Shown here piece by piece: positions 25,927 through 34,522 of a DNA stretch of 64,000 bases. The stretch spans positions 124,001-188,000 of the forward strand of contig DKUU01000018.1 of the NCBI GenBank assembly GCA_002490835.1, given 5' to 3'. This stretch comes from Lachnospiraceae bacterium UBA7196. Its GTDB lineage: Bacteria > Bacillota > Clostridia > Lachnospirales > Lachnospiraceae. The position numbers and the translations under genes were made by a program. The notes under the pieces were generated by a model. The model did no database searches, was not told where the DNA came from, and worked only from the letters and a program-made list of their open reading frames with translations. Each line of letters starts with the position of its first letter. Within the stretch, counting starts at the first letter, position 1.

Positions 25927-26939
25927 GTAAGATATTTATCATAGCGGAAGCGGGCGTCAATCATAACGGCAGTCTGGAACTCGCAAAGAAAATGATAGAC
26001 GCTGCTGTTCATGCCGGTGTGGACGCGGTGAAATTCCAGACTTTTAAGGCGGAAAGTCTGGTGCGGAAGGATGCGCGGAAAGCGGCATATCAGCAGGATA
26101 ATGCAATAGACAAAGCAGAAACGCAGTATGAAATGCTAAAAAAATTGGAACTGACAGAGCAGATGCATCGGGAACTGATGCAGTACTGTGCAGAGAAAGG
26201 AATCCTGTTTTTGTCTACACCGTTTGATATAGACAGTATTCATATGTTGGCGGACTGCGGAATTACCATCATGAAAGTGCCTTCCGGAGAGATCACAAAT
26301 TATCCTTATCTGCGGGAAATCGGCAGGACGAATAAGCCGGTCATCCTTTCTACCGGTATGTGTGAACTGGAAGAGGTGAAGGCGGCGGCTGCGGTCCTTA
26401 AGGAGAATGGAAGTCGTGACATTACGCTCCTGCACTGCAATACGGAATACCCGACGCCGATGTGCGATGTGAATCTGAGAGCCATGCAGACCTTACGGAA
26501 AGAGACAGGTCTGCCGGTGGGCTATTCCGATCACACGCAGGGGATCGAGGTACCGATCGCGGCGGCAGCTATGGGCGCGGTGGTGATCGAGAAGCATTTT
26601 ACATTGGACCGCAATATGGAAGGGCCGGATCATAAGGCGAGTCTGGAGCTGGAAGAGCTGAAAGAGATGGTACGGGCAGTCCGCAACATTGAAAACGCGC
26701 TGGGCGACGGAGTGAAAAGGCCTTCGCCATCGGAGAGGAAGAATCGGGATGTGGCGCGCAAGAGTATCGTGGCAAAGAGGGCGATCCGCAAAGGCGAGAT
26801 GTTTACGGAAGATAATCTGACGACCAAGAGGCCGGGAAACGGCATTTCTCCCATGCGCTGGAATGATGTGATTGGGTTGGCGGCGGACAGGGATTATGAG
26901 CGGGATGAGATGATTGCCATACAGGATGGTAAGTGCTAA
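25923..26939 (+). CDS. neuB: N-acetylneuraminate synthase (NeuB family)
   Basis: The 338-residue protein condenses phosphoenolpyruvate with an N-acyl hexosamine, ManNAc in the classic case, to make a nine-carbon nonulosonic acid. The TIM-barrel part starts FIIAEAGVNHNGSLELAKKM and contains FLSTPFDIDSIHML, KVPSGEITNYPYL and GYSDHTQGIEVPI. A C-terminal SAF/antifreeze-like domain (about 277-338, with RAIRKGEMFTEDNLTTKRPG) caps the active site. The partner genes neuD and neuC suggest ManNAc as substrate. A second NeuB-family gene is at 45817-46848. Confidence 0.93.
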   Translation: MSKIFIIAEAGVNHNGSLELAKKMIDAAVHAGVDAVKFQTFKAESLVRKDARKAAYQQDNAIDKAETQYEMLKKLELTEQMHRELMQYCAEKGILFLSTPFDIDSIHMLADCGITIMKVPSGEITNYPYLREIGRTNKPVILSTGMCELEEVKAAAAVLKENGSRDITLLHCNTEYPTPMCDVNLRAMQTLRKETGLPVGYSDHTQGIEVPIAAAAMGAVVIEKHFTLDRNMEGPDHKASLELEELKEMVRAVRNIENALGDGVKRPSPSERKNRDVARKSIVAKRAIRKGEMFTEDNLTTKRPGNGISPMRWNDVIGLAADRDYERDEMIAIQDGKC

Positions 26940-26991
26940 GATAATTGTAGACAGCATTCCGAAAATAGGAAATGGGTTTGGAACTTTTACC

Positions 26992-28179
26992 ATGAAAAAA
27001 ATTTGCGTACTTACAGCCACGAGAGCCGAATACGGCCTTTTAAAAAATTTAATAGTAAGATTGCAGAAGGAACCTGCATTTCAGGTAAACGTTGTCGTGA
27101 CTGGCACGCATCTGGACAGGGCATTTGGGGAAACGTATCGGGAAATCGAAGCGGACGGCATTTCCATTGCGGCAAAGATATCGATTCTTTCCGGGCAGGA
27201 CGGAGCAGCCGGGATGTCCGAAACGATGGCGAACGCGCTGACGGGTTTCGGACATTTTTTTGCAGAAAACAGGCAGGATCTTCTGGTGGTGCTGGGCGAC
27301 CGTTACGAGACGATGGCGGTCTGTATCGCCGCCATGAACGAGCAGATTCCGATCGCGCATATTCACGGCGGAGAAGTCACGGAAGGCGCGATCGACGACG
27401 CGATCAGACATAGTATCACGAAGATGAGTTTCCTGCATTTTACGAGTACGGAAGAATACCGCAGGCGCGTGATTCAGTTAGGGGAACAGCCGGAGAGGGT
27501 ATTTTGCGTGGGTGCGCTTGGCATAGAAAATATTTTCCGGCAGAAGCTTCTTTCCAGAGCCGAATTGGATGAGTCGATTTCCTTTTCTCTGGGCGAAAAG
27601 TATTGTCTGGTCACCTTTCATCCGGTCACACTGGAAGAGGGCGAAGGGACCGGTCAGGTCGATGAACTGCTTGCGGCAATGGACGCGACTCCGGAATATC
27701 ATTATCTGATGACCAAGGCAAACGCGGATGCCGGCGGAAGAAAGATCAATGCACGGTTGGAACAGTATGCGCGGGAGCATCGGGAGAATATCCTTTTGAT
27801 CGATTCGCTGGGGATGATCCGTTATCTTTCCGCCATGAAGTATTGTTCCATGGTGATCGGTAATTCTTCAAGCGGAATTTTAGAAGCGCCGGCGATGGGG
27901 GTTCCCACGATCAATATCGGTGACCGGCAGAGAGGCAGGATACAGGCGGCGAGCATTATTAACTGTCCGCCTGTTAAAGAAGAAATCATAGCGGCGATGC
28001 GTCGCGCGGAGACGGAAGCGTTTCGGAATGAGATCAAAGGACAGGTTCTGCCCTACGGGGACGGAAATACTTCGGAACAGATCATTTCTCATATCAGAGA
28101 ATATCTGTTGGCAGAGGGCGGAAGAGAAATTAATTTGAAAAAGAAATTTTATGATATACGAAAGGCAAAAGAATTATGA
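26992..28179 (+). CDS. neuC: UDP-GlcNAc 2-epimerase, hydrolysing (NeuC)
   Basis: A 395-residue GT-B-fold epimerase that would convert UDP-GlcNAc to ManNAc and UDP, giving the substrate for NeuB. Motifs are ICVLTATRAEYG, VVTGTHLDRAFG, LGDRYETMAV, IHGGEVTEGAIDDAIRHS and IGNSSSGILEAP. ATG 26992 fits the homologous N terminus; its ribosome site is weak, and the open frame extends back to 26914 inside neuB. It overlaps the next gene by 4 bases. A diverged relative (LegG type) lies at 46853-47995, so this one most likely serves the Neu branch. Confidence 0.9.
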   Translation: MKKICVLTATRAEYGLLKNLIVRLQKEPAFQVNVVVTGTHLDRAFGETYREIEADGISIAAKISILSGQDGAAGMSETMANALTGFGHFFAENRQDLLVVLGDRYETMAVCIAAMNEQIPIAHIHGGEVTEGAIDDAIRHSITKMSFLHFTSTEEYRRRVIQLGEQPERVFCVGALGIENIFRQKLLSRAELDESISFSLGEKYCLVTFHPVTLEEGEGTGQVDELLAAMDATPEYHYLMTKANADAGGRKINARLEQYAREHRENILLIDSLGMIRYLSAMKYCSMVIGNSSSGILEAPAMGVPTINIGDRQRGRIQAASIINCPPVKEEIIAAMRRAETEAFRNEIKGQVLPYGDGNTSEQIISHIREYLLAEGGREINLKKKFYDIRKAKEL

Positions 28180-29150
28180 ATGTAATGGTGATTGGCCTCG
28201 GCTCCATGGGGAGAAGAAGGATACGCCTGATCAGGCAGCACGATCCGTCAATCGGGATATGCGGGATCGATACCTCTGAGGAGAGACGGGAGCAGGCAGA
28301 AAGAGAGTGTGGCATCAAGACGGCAGACAGTATGGAGCATACGCTGGGAAAAGTGTACGAATGCGCTTTTATCTGCACCTCACCGCTTTCCCACTCCGGT
28401 CTGATTCAGGACTGCCTGAGCCGGGATATGCACGTGTTTACGGAGATCAATCTGGTTGCTGACGGCTATGAGGAAAATAGGGCGCTGGCAAAGGCGCGGG
28501 GAAGGGTATTGTTTTTGTCTTCCACGTTTTTGTATCGGGAAGAGATGCGCTATATTGACCGCAGGGTGCGGGAGAGCGGCTGTCCTGTCAGCTATCTTTA
28601 TCATATCGGACAGTATCTGCCGGACTGGCATCCGTGGGAAAATTATAAGGACTATTTTGTGAGCGACCGGCGTACGAACGGGTGCAGGGAAATCTTCGCC
28701 ATCGAGCTGCCGTGGCTTTTGCACACGTTTGGGGCCGTGCAGAGTTTTTCCGTGGTCAAGGGGAAAAATACCGGACTGCAGATCGAGTATCCGGACAGTT
28801 ATCTTGTGACGCTGGAACATGAAGGCGGCGTCCGCGGTTCACTGGCGGTGGACGTTGTGTCGAGAAAAGCGGTGAGGAATCTGGAGATTTTTTCCGAGGA
28901 TCTGTATTTATCGTGGAACGGGACGCCGGAGAGTCTGCGGTATTATGATTATGAGCGCAGGGAGGAGATACCGGTGGAGCTGTATGAGAAGGCCGACCAC
29001 AGGGAAGGATATGGCAGCTTCATCATAGAGAATAGTTACCTGCACGAGATCGAAGCGTTTTTCGCACAGGTGAAGGACGGAACGGTTCCCGTGTATGATT
29101 TTGAGAAGGATCAAAAAACGCTGGCGCTGATTGATAAGTTGGAGGAGTAA
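28176..29150 (+). CDS. Gfo/Idh/MocA-family NAD(P)-dependent oxidoreductase
   Basis: The 324-residue protein begins with a Rossmann nucleotide site, MNVMVIGLGSMGRRRIRLI, and has the long C-terminal substrate domain of the Gfo/Idh/MocA family. In place of the usual EKP motif it has FTEINLV, so the catalytic lysine of classical members seems to be missing and the activity may differ. It lies in one transcript with neuC (4-base overlap) and a second family member, before neuA. It may oxidise or reduce a nonulosonic acid or precursor; the substrate is not known. Confidence 0.8.
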   Translation: MNVMVIGLGSMGRRRIRLIRQHDPSIGICGIDTSEERREQAERECGIKTADSMEHTLGKVYECAFICTSPLSHSGLIQDCLSRDMHVFTEINLVADGYEENRALAKARGRVLFLSSTFLYREEMRYIDRRVRESGCPVSYLYHIGQYLPDWHPWENYKDYFVSDRRTNGCREIFAIELPWLLHTFGAVQSFSVVKGKNTGLQIEYPDSYLVTLEHEGGVRGSLAVDVVSRKAVRNLEIFSEDLYLSWNGTPESLRYYDYERREEIPVELYEKADHREGYGSFIIENSYLHEIEAFFAQVKDGTVPVYDFEKDQKTLALIDKLEE

Positions 29151-29162
29151 CAGGAGCGGCCT

Positions 29163-30104
29163 ATGAAAAAAAAGTATAAGATCGCGTTCTGCGGGCTTGG
29201 TTCCATCGGGAAACGCCATCTGCGAAATACGGTGCGTTATTTACAGGAAAACGGCTGCGATTATCAGATTGACGCCATAAGGAGCGGCGCGGGGAAGGCT
29301 CTCGACGAAGAGCTTTCGCAGGTGATCCGCACGCAGTATTCTTATGATGATGAGATTGCGCAGGATTATGACATTATGTTTATCACCAATCCCACCGCCA
29401 TGCACAGGGACAGCATCCTAAAGTATCAAAACTGTACGAAAAGCATGTTTATCGAAAAGCCGGTCGTGAACGATGCGGATTGGGATTTTGGCGCGCTTAG
29501 AAAAGAGCTGATCTGCTATGTGGCCTGTCCTCTGCGATATACGAAGACATTGCAATATGTAAGAGAGCATATCGACTGCAAAGCGGCCTGTTCCGTGCGC
29601 GCTATCTGTTCCACTTATCTGCCAAACTGGCGTCCCGGTGAAGATTACCGGCAGTCATACAGTGCGCATAAGGCGATGGGTGGCGGTGTGGCGATCGACC
29701 TCATCCATGAGTGGGATTATCTGGTATGGCTTTTTGGCAGGCCGGATCATGTGGAGAGTATCCGGAAAAAAGTTTCCGCTTTGGAGACGGACAGCGAGGA
29801 TATCGCCATATATATGGGGTATTCTAAAGACAGGGTCTACGAGCTGCATCTGGACTATTTCGGCAGGGAGGAAAAGCGCAGTCTGGAAATCTATCTGCCG
29901 GAGGAGACGGTCACGGCGGATCTGCGAAGCGGCAGGATCCATTTTGGCAGAACGGGAGAAGATATCGTGACGCGCGAGGATCGGGATGCGTATCAGGGAA
30001 GAGAGATCGCGCACTTTTTTGATATCATAAACGGCGTGTGCGAAAATGACAATGATATTTCGATGGCAATGAAAACGCTGGCGCTGGCCGGAGGTAAGGC
30101 GTAA
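29163..30104 (+). CDS. Gfo/Idh/MocA-family oxidoreductase
   Basis: A 313-residue protein with an N-terminal Rossmann motif (KIAFCGLGSIGKRHLRN), the family's FIEKPVVNDADW motif with its lysine at about residue 99, and a C-terminal domain with GGGVAIDLIHEWDYLVWLFG. Unlike its neighbour at 28176 it keeps the EKP lysine. The two are likely to work together, perhaps as partner subunits or on successive steps, on a sugar in the sialic-acid branch. An A8 run follows its start codon. It ends 50 bases before the neuA start. Confidence 0.82.
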   Translation: MKKKYKIAFCGLGSIGKRHLRNTVRYLQENGCDYQIDAIRSGAGKALDEELSQVIRTQYSYDDEIAQDYDIMFITNPTAMHRDSILKYQNCTKSMFIEKPVVNDADWDFGALRKELICYVACPLRYTKTLQYVREHIDCKAACSVRAICSTYLPNWRPGEDYRQSYSAHKAMGGGVAIDLIHEWDYLVWLFGRPDHVESIRKKVSALETDSEDIAIYMGYSKDRVYELHLDYFGREEKRSLEIYLPEETVTADLRSGRIHFGRTGEDIVTREDRDAYQGREIAHFFDIINGVCENDNDISMAMKTLALAGGKA

Positions 30105-30154
30105 AAGCTAACCGGATGCGGCCCGGCGGCGGAGAAGGAAAGCGGGGGAGCGAA

Positions 30155-30928
30155 TTGGGCGGAGAAAACAATATTTTAGTGACTGTCTGTGCCAGAGCGG
30201 GTTCCAAGGGCGTGAAGGGGAAAAACACGAAACTGTTCTGCGGCAGGCCGCTTGCGGCGTATACGGTGGCGGCTTACGGGCTGTTCCGGCAGCGGTATCA
30301 GGAAGCGTACGGGAAAATGACTCTTGCGGTCAATACAGACAGCGAGCTTTTGCTGCAGCAGATGGACGAGCTGCATACGGAATATCTCTATGTTCCACGG
30401 GCGGAAAGTCTTGCGGGGGATACCGTATCGAAAAAGGACGTCATCCGTGACACCCTGTTACGGTGCGAGCAGAAAGAAAATACAGTCTACGATGTGGTGA
30501 TCGATCTGGATCTTACGTCGCCGCTGCGCACGGCGGACGATATCAAAGGGACGCTTGAGACGCTGCAGCAGACAGAGGGCGCGGATATCGCGTACAGCGT
30601 GACGCCTTCCCGCAGATCGCCCTATTTTAATATGGTGGCGAAGGGGGAAGACGGCTATTTTCACACCGTGATACAGACGGCTTTTACGACGAGACAGCAG
30701 TGCCCGTCCTGTTTTGATATGAACGCCTCGATTTACGCTTACACAAGGGCATATACGCTGGCGGAGCGCGTCCTGCCCCGCAAAGAGGCCGTGTGGCAGA
30801 TGAAGGATACGGGGATACTGGATATCGACAGCGAGGAAGATTTTGAATTGATGGAGGTAGTCGCGAAGTATCTTTTTCAGAAGTATCCGGCGTATGGGGA
30901 GATCGAGGCGGCAGCAGGGCGGCGTTAG
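30155..30928 (+). CDS. neuA: Acylneuraminate cytidylyltransferase (NeuA family)
   Basis: The 257-residue enzyme would activate a nonulosonic acid with CTP to a CMP-sugar for transfer. The nucleotide loop VCARAGSKGVKGKNTKLF, LDLTSPLRTADDI and the late DTGILDIDSEEDFELM are typical. TTG 30155 is preferred because GGGGGAG (30144-30150) stands just upstream and it places the start close to the nucleotide loop; ATG 30116 is the alternative and would add 13 residues rich in glycine and charge. A second member of the family is at 45121-45801, so substrates of the two probably differ. Confidence 0.87.
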   Translation: MGGENNILVTVCARAGSKGVKGKNTKLFCGRPLAAYTVAAYGLFRQRYQEAYGKMTLAVNTDSELLLQQMDELHTEYLYVPRAESLAGDTVSKKDVIRDTLLRCEQKENTVYDVVIDLDLTSPLRTADDIKGTLETLQQTEGADIAYSVTPSRRSPYFNMVAKGEDGYFHTVIQTAFTTRQQCPSCFDMNASIYAYTRAYTLAERVLPRKEAVWQMKDTGILDIDSEEDFELMEVVAKYLFQKYPAYGEIEAAAGRR

Positions 30929-30929
30929 G

Positions 30930-30958
30930 TGGACAATGGGGAGTCAGTATGCTATAAT
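30930..30958 (+). promoter_or_regulatory. Strong sigma-A promoter, extended -10
   Basis: TGGACA (30930-30935) and TATAAT (30953-30958) are separated by 17 bases, with TG at 30950-30951 making an extended -10. It lies directly after neuA and 49 bases ahead of the next start codon, so it should start a new transcript for the genes from 31008 on. Confidence 0.75.
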
Positions 30959-31007
30959 GCTACGAATGGTTTTGTGCAGATGCCTGTAAGAAAATGAGGA
31001 TGTATTT

Positions 31008-32471
31008 ATGATACAAACTTCCCTCGGCGAAAGGTTTGAAAAGTTTCTCGAATTTGAAAATAACGGGAAAGTTTTAACGTTTCACTATCAATATCGAAAT
31101 ATGCTGGTGTGGCCGTTTATCAGAAATGTGGTCTGGAATGGCGTTTATAAGATCACCTTTGGAGAAAATGCCGGCCTGCTCGACAGCAGCGCGCAGAATA
31201 TGGAAAAGAGCAGATTGCTCCGCTATAAATGGCTGCAGTTTTTTAAGATTGGTACGAATCCGCTGTTTTCCTGTAAACAGACGGATATTTTATATTTATA
31301 TCATGTGATGGGCAATGTAAAGGACGAAAACGGCCACTATTATAACCGGATCTACGATGATTTTGCCGCTCTGCATAAAAGCACGGCGATCATAGAGAGC
31401 GCGCCTTTGTTCCGGCATTTCTATCCGAAGAAATACAAGACGTATGAGGCGGATGCGATTGAGATCATCTGCGCGTTTCACGAAAAGCTGGCGCCGCTTG
31501 GCAGGCAGGACCGCGACATGATCGAACGGTTTCTTGCGTATCTGAAACAGGATTTTCCGTATACGCTGCCGGATTCATACTATCATATCATTCGCATAGA
31601 ACTGGAGCGGTATGCCAAGAACATGAGACTGATTTACGGCTATTACCGCAGACTCTTTATGAAAGTTTCTCCCAAGCTTGTCTTTCTGGCACAGGCCTGC
31701 GACGGCAGTCATATGGCTTGTAAGGTCAAAGCGCTGCGCGATTTGGGGATTCCGTCGGCGGAGATACAGCATGGCTTGATCTGCAGCGATCATTTTGCCT
31801 ACAATTATTCGCAGGCGATAGCAGAGAGCGATGAGTACCGCGCATATCTGCCAGATCATTTTCTGACATTCGGCCGTTTCTGGGAGCAGTCTGTCAGGCT
31901 TCCCGTGCATAAGGTGGTGCTCGGCAGCGCGAACTTTAATAAAAATTTTGATATGCGGGATCAGGATGACACTGCCGCGGCAGGGGAACTTGCGGATAAA
32001 AGCATTCTGATTCTCCCGTCGATTCTGGAAACTTATAAGGAACTGATTGAGTATCTTTATGACAGGCTGCCGGATCGGAAACTGCTGATCAAAGTCCATC
32101 CGACAAAGCGGGATCAGTATGAAGTTTTTAAGGGCATGGAAAATGACCGTATCCGCGTGTATATCAATGAAAATATCAATTATTTTTTCAGCCGTGCGTC
32201 CACTGTGATTGGTGATGATTCTACCGCGTTATATGAAGCTGCGGCGCTGGGTAAGCGGGTGATGATCTGGGATACGCCGTACAGCGGATATATTCATCGG
32301 GAAATAGGAAACTGGTTTCAGGATAAAGAGGAACTGGTAAAATTGCTGCAGTCGGATCATGCGGATACGGCGGCGCAGATCAGACCGGAAGATATCTTTG
32401 CCAGAGACAGTAAAGAGCGCTATCGGGCGTTTATTGCAGAATATGTGTCCGGGAAGGACAGGAAACGGTGA
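31008..32471 (+). CDS. Capsule-type GT-B glycosyltransferase, unassigned
   Basis: I do not recognise a named gene. The 487-residue protein has signs of a retaining or polymerising GT-B transferase: AEIQHGLICSDHFAYNYSQ, ILPSILETYKELIEYL, LLIKVHPTKRDQ (the K-x-HP motif) and a C-terminal VIGDDSTALYEAAALGKRVM. These are shared by KpsS/KpsC-like, sialyltransferase-like and CDP-glycerol transferase families. Because the neuA gene directly precedes it, transfer of a CMP-activated nonulosonic acid is a reasonable guess. It has its own promoter at 30930-30958. Confidence 0.6.
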   Translation: MIQTSLGERFEKFLEFENNGKVLTFHYQYRNMLVWPFIRNVVWNGVYKITFGENAGLLDSSAQNMEKSRLLRYKWLQFFKIGTNPLFSCKQTDILYLYHVMGNVKDENGHYYNRIYDDFAALHKSTAIIESAPLFRHFYPKKYKTYEADAIEIICAFHEKLAPLGRQDRDMIERFLAYLKQDFPYTLPDSYYHIIRIELERYAKNMRLIYGYYRRLFMKVSPKLVFLAQACDGSHMACKVKALRDLGIPSAEIQHGLICSDHFAYNYSQAIAESDEYRAYLPDHFLTFGRFWEQSVRLPVHKVVLGSANFNKNFDMRDQDDTAAAGELADKSILILPSILETYKELIEYLYDRLPDRKLLIKVHPTKRDQYEVFKGMENDRIRVYINENINYFFSRASTVIGDDSTALYEAAALGKRVMIWDTPYSGYIHREIGNWFQDKEELVKLLQSDHADTAAQIRPEDIFARDSKERYRAFIAEYVSGKDRKR

Positions 32472-32484
32472 GCGGGTAAGGAAT

Positions 32485-34368
32485 ATGTGCGGAATCTGCG
32501 GAATGTTTCGTAAGGATCAAAAAATCAATAAAGAGATCTTTGAACAGATGGTTGATATCGTCACCTATCGGGGGCCGGATGACAGGGGGAGCTGGTATGA
32601 CGGCGGCGTTGCGCTCGGACACAGACGGCTTGCTATTTTTGACCTGAGCAGGGACGGGCATCAGCCTTTTTTCTATCGTGACAGATATGTGATGGTCTAT
32701 AACGGGGAAATCTATAACTTTCGTGAGCTGAAGGAGCGGCTGCAGAAAAAGGGATATGATTTTACGACGAAAACGGACACGGAAGTGCTGATCGCCATGT
32801 ATGACTGCTTCGGCAAAGACTGTGTCAATTACCTGAACGGTATGTGGTCGTTTGCCATTTATGATAAGAAACGGCAGACAATTTTTTGCTCCAGAGACCG
32901 CTTTGGGATCAAACCGTTTTATTACTATTATTCAGAGCAGGAGTTTATCTTTGCTTCGGAGATCAAGCAGATTTTACTGATGCGGCAAAAGGAAGCGTAC
33001 GCAAACCGGCAGAGACTTTTAGAATATCTGGTGTTGGGCGATCTTGACTATACGGAGGAAACCCTGTTCCGGGATGTGAAACAGCTGCGTGGCGGACATT
33101 GCCTGACGCTGCATATCGAGACCGGAAAATACGAACTAGAGCAGTATTACGACCTTGGCCGGACGCGCACGGATAAAAAGAATTATCAGGCGGCGTGCGG
33201 GGAATTTAAAAAGCGGTTTGAGAGGTCTGTCTCGCTCAGACTGCAGGCGGATGTGCCGGTGGGGTATTGCCTGTCCGGAGGACTTGACAGTTCCGCTATC
33301 GTGTGTATGGCGGATTCGATCATAGCAAAGTCCGGGAAAGAGGTGGAGCAGCATACGATCTCATCCTGTTTTGAGGATAAAGCGTATGATGAGCAGGAGT
33401 ACATCGATGAGGTGGTGCGGCATACACGGGTGACAGCCCATAAAGTTTTTACAAAGGAGCAGGATTTATTTGCGGACTTGGACAAGATCATCTGGCATAT
33501 GGACGAGCCCTTCAGTTCCACCTCGATCTTCGCGCAGTGGCATGTCTTTCAAAATGCCAGAGCGCAGAATCTGACGGTGATGCTTGACGGGCAGGGCGCC
33601 GACGAGCAGCTTGCGGGGTATACGGGGTTTTACAGCGTGATCTTTGCCTATTATCTGCGGCGGTTTCGCCTGATCCGGTTCGGAAAGGAACTCTGGTATT
33701 ATTGCAGGGGTCGCCGCGCTTCGGAAAGCTACGTGTCGGCAAAAGATGTGATTTTAAATGCCGTGGTGTCAGCGTTTGTGCCGAATAAATTAAAAATGAT
33801 CTTGAAGCGTAAGCTGGGATACGGGTATGACGGTCTGCCGTTTTCGCAGGAGCTGATCGAACAGGCGGTAAAGGGCAGGGAGATTTACCGTGTTGACAGT
33901 CCGCGCGCCTATTCGCTGGATCATATGAAATACAGCATGTCTTCCCTGCTGCACTATGAAGACAGAAATTCCATGGCGCATTCCATTGAATCCAGAGTAC
34001 CCTTTCTCGACTACCGTCTGGCGGAGAGTATATATTCCATGCCGGTGCATTATAAGATACGAAAGGGCATGACGAAAGCGGTGATGCGGGACGCTTTAAA
34101 CGGTATCCTGCCGGATAAGATCAGAAACAGGGTCAGTAAGCTGGGGTTTGTCACGCCGGAAGAGAAGTGGATCAATGAAAATTTTGAGCAGTTTCGCGAG
34201 CAGCTTGCCAGAGCGTGCGAGCAGTTGAAAACCGTGATCGACGGCGGCAGGGTGATGAAGTGGTTCGATGAAAGTAAGGGGGAGATCAAACGCGGTAATT
34301 ACCTGCCGTGGAGAATCATCTGCGCCGGACGCTGGGCTGAGGTGTTCGACGTTAAATTTGACAGCTAA
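32485..34368 (+). CDS. asnB: Asparagine synthase-like amidotransferase (glutamine-hydrolysing)
   Basis: This 627-residue protein has an N-terminal Ntn glutaminase domain starting MCGICGMF, in which Cys2 becomes the nucleophile, with RRLAIFDLS and YNGEIYNFRELK, then an ATP-dependent synthetase domain with the pyrophosphate loop LSGGLDSSAIV near residue 265. In polysaccharide loci such proteins often amidate uronic acids rather than aspartate (as WbpS/WbpG-like enzymes do); the neighbouring wlb genes for an amino-uronic acid support that reading. ATG 32485 after GTAAGGA gives the required Cys2; upstream in-frame starts do not. Cellular asparagine synthesis cannot be excluded. Confidence 0.88.
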   Translation: MCGICGMFRKDQKINKEIFEQMVDIVTYRGPDDRGSWYDGGVALGHRRLAIFDLSRDGHQPFFYRDRYVMVYNGEIYNFRELKERLQKKGYDFTTKTDTEVLIAMYDCFGKDCVNYLNGMWSFAIYDKKRQTIFCSRDRFGIKPFYYYYSEQEFIFASEIKQILLMRQKEAYANRQRLLEYLVLGDLDYTEETLFRDVKQLRGGHCLTLHIETGKYELEQYYDLGRTRTDKKNYQAACGEFKKRFERSVSLRLQADVPVGYCLSGGLDSSAIVCMADSIIAKSGKEVEQHTISSCFEDKAYDEQEYIDEVVRHTRVTAHKVFTKEQDLFADLDKIIWHMDEPFSSTSIFAQWHVFQNARAQNLTVMLDGQGADEQLAGYTGFYSVIFAYYLRRFRLIRFGKELWYYCRGRRASESYVSAKDVILNAVVSAFVPNKLKMILKRKLGYGYDGLPFSQELIEQAVKGREIYRVDSPRAYSLDHMKYSMSSLLHYEDRNSMAHSIESRVPFLDYRLAESIYSMPVHYKIRKGMTKAVMRDALNGILPDKIRNRVSKLGFVTPEEKWINENFEQFREQLARACEQLKTVIDGGRVMKWFDESKGEIKRGNYLPWRIICAGRWAEVFDVKFDS

Positions 34369-34449
34369 GAAATGTTTTCTGCAGGGAAACAAAAAGGGCA
34401 TTCGCGCTTCCTGCGAAAGGGATACTCCGGACGATGCGGGCGGCTTTGC

Positions 34450-34478
34450 TTGCAGATATCCGGAGAATGCTATATAAT
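34450..34478 (+). promoter_or_regulatory. Candidate sigma-A promoter
   Basis: TTGCAG (34450-34455) and a perfect TATAAT (34473-34478) are 17 bases apart in the 154-base gap after asnB. TGCTA precedes the -10. The stretch upstream also holds CTCCGGA (34425-34431) and TCCGGAG (34459-34465) as an inverted repeat; a protein or hairpin site is possible. Confidence 0.65.
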
Positions 34479-34522
34479 GGAAGTCGTAGGTTTGGAAAAA
34501 ATGCTCCGAAATGGAGAAGAAA

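Noticed and set aside
26914..26991. Longer N terminus for neuC
   Set aside because: These codons lie within and just after neuB and encode nothing like the NeuC N terminus; ATG 26992 aligns with the family start.
30116..30154. ATG 30116 as the neuA start
   Set aside because: No good ribosome site, and it adds a glycine/charge-rich lead; TTG 30155 behind GGGGGAG is favoured, though not proven.
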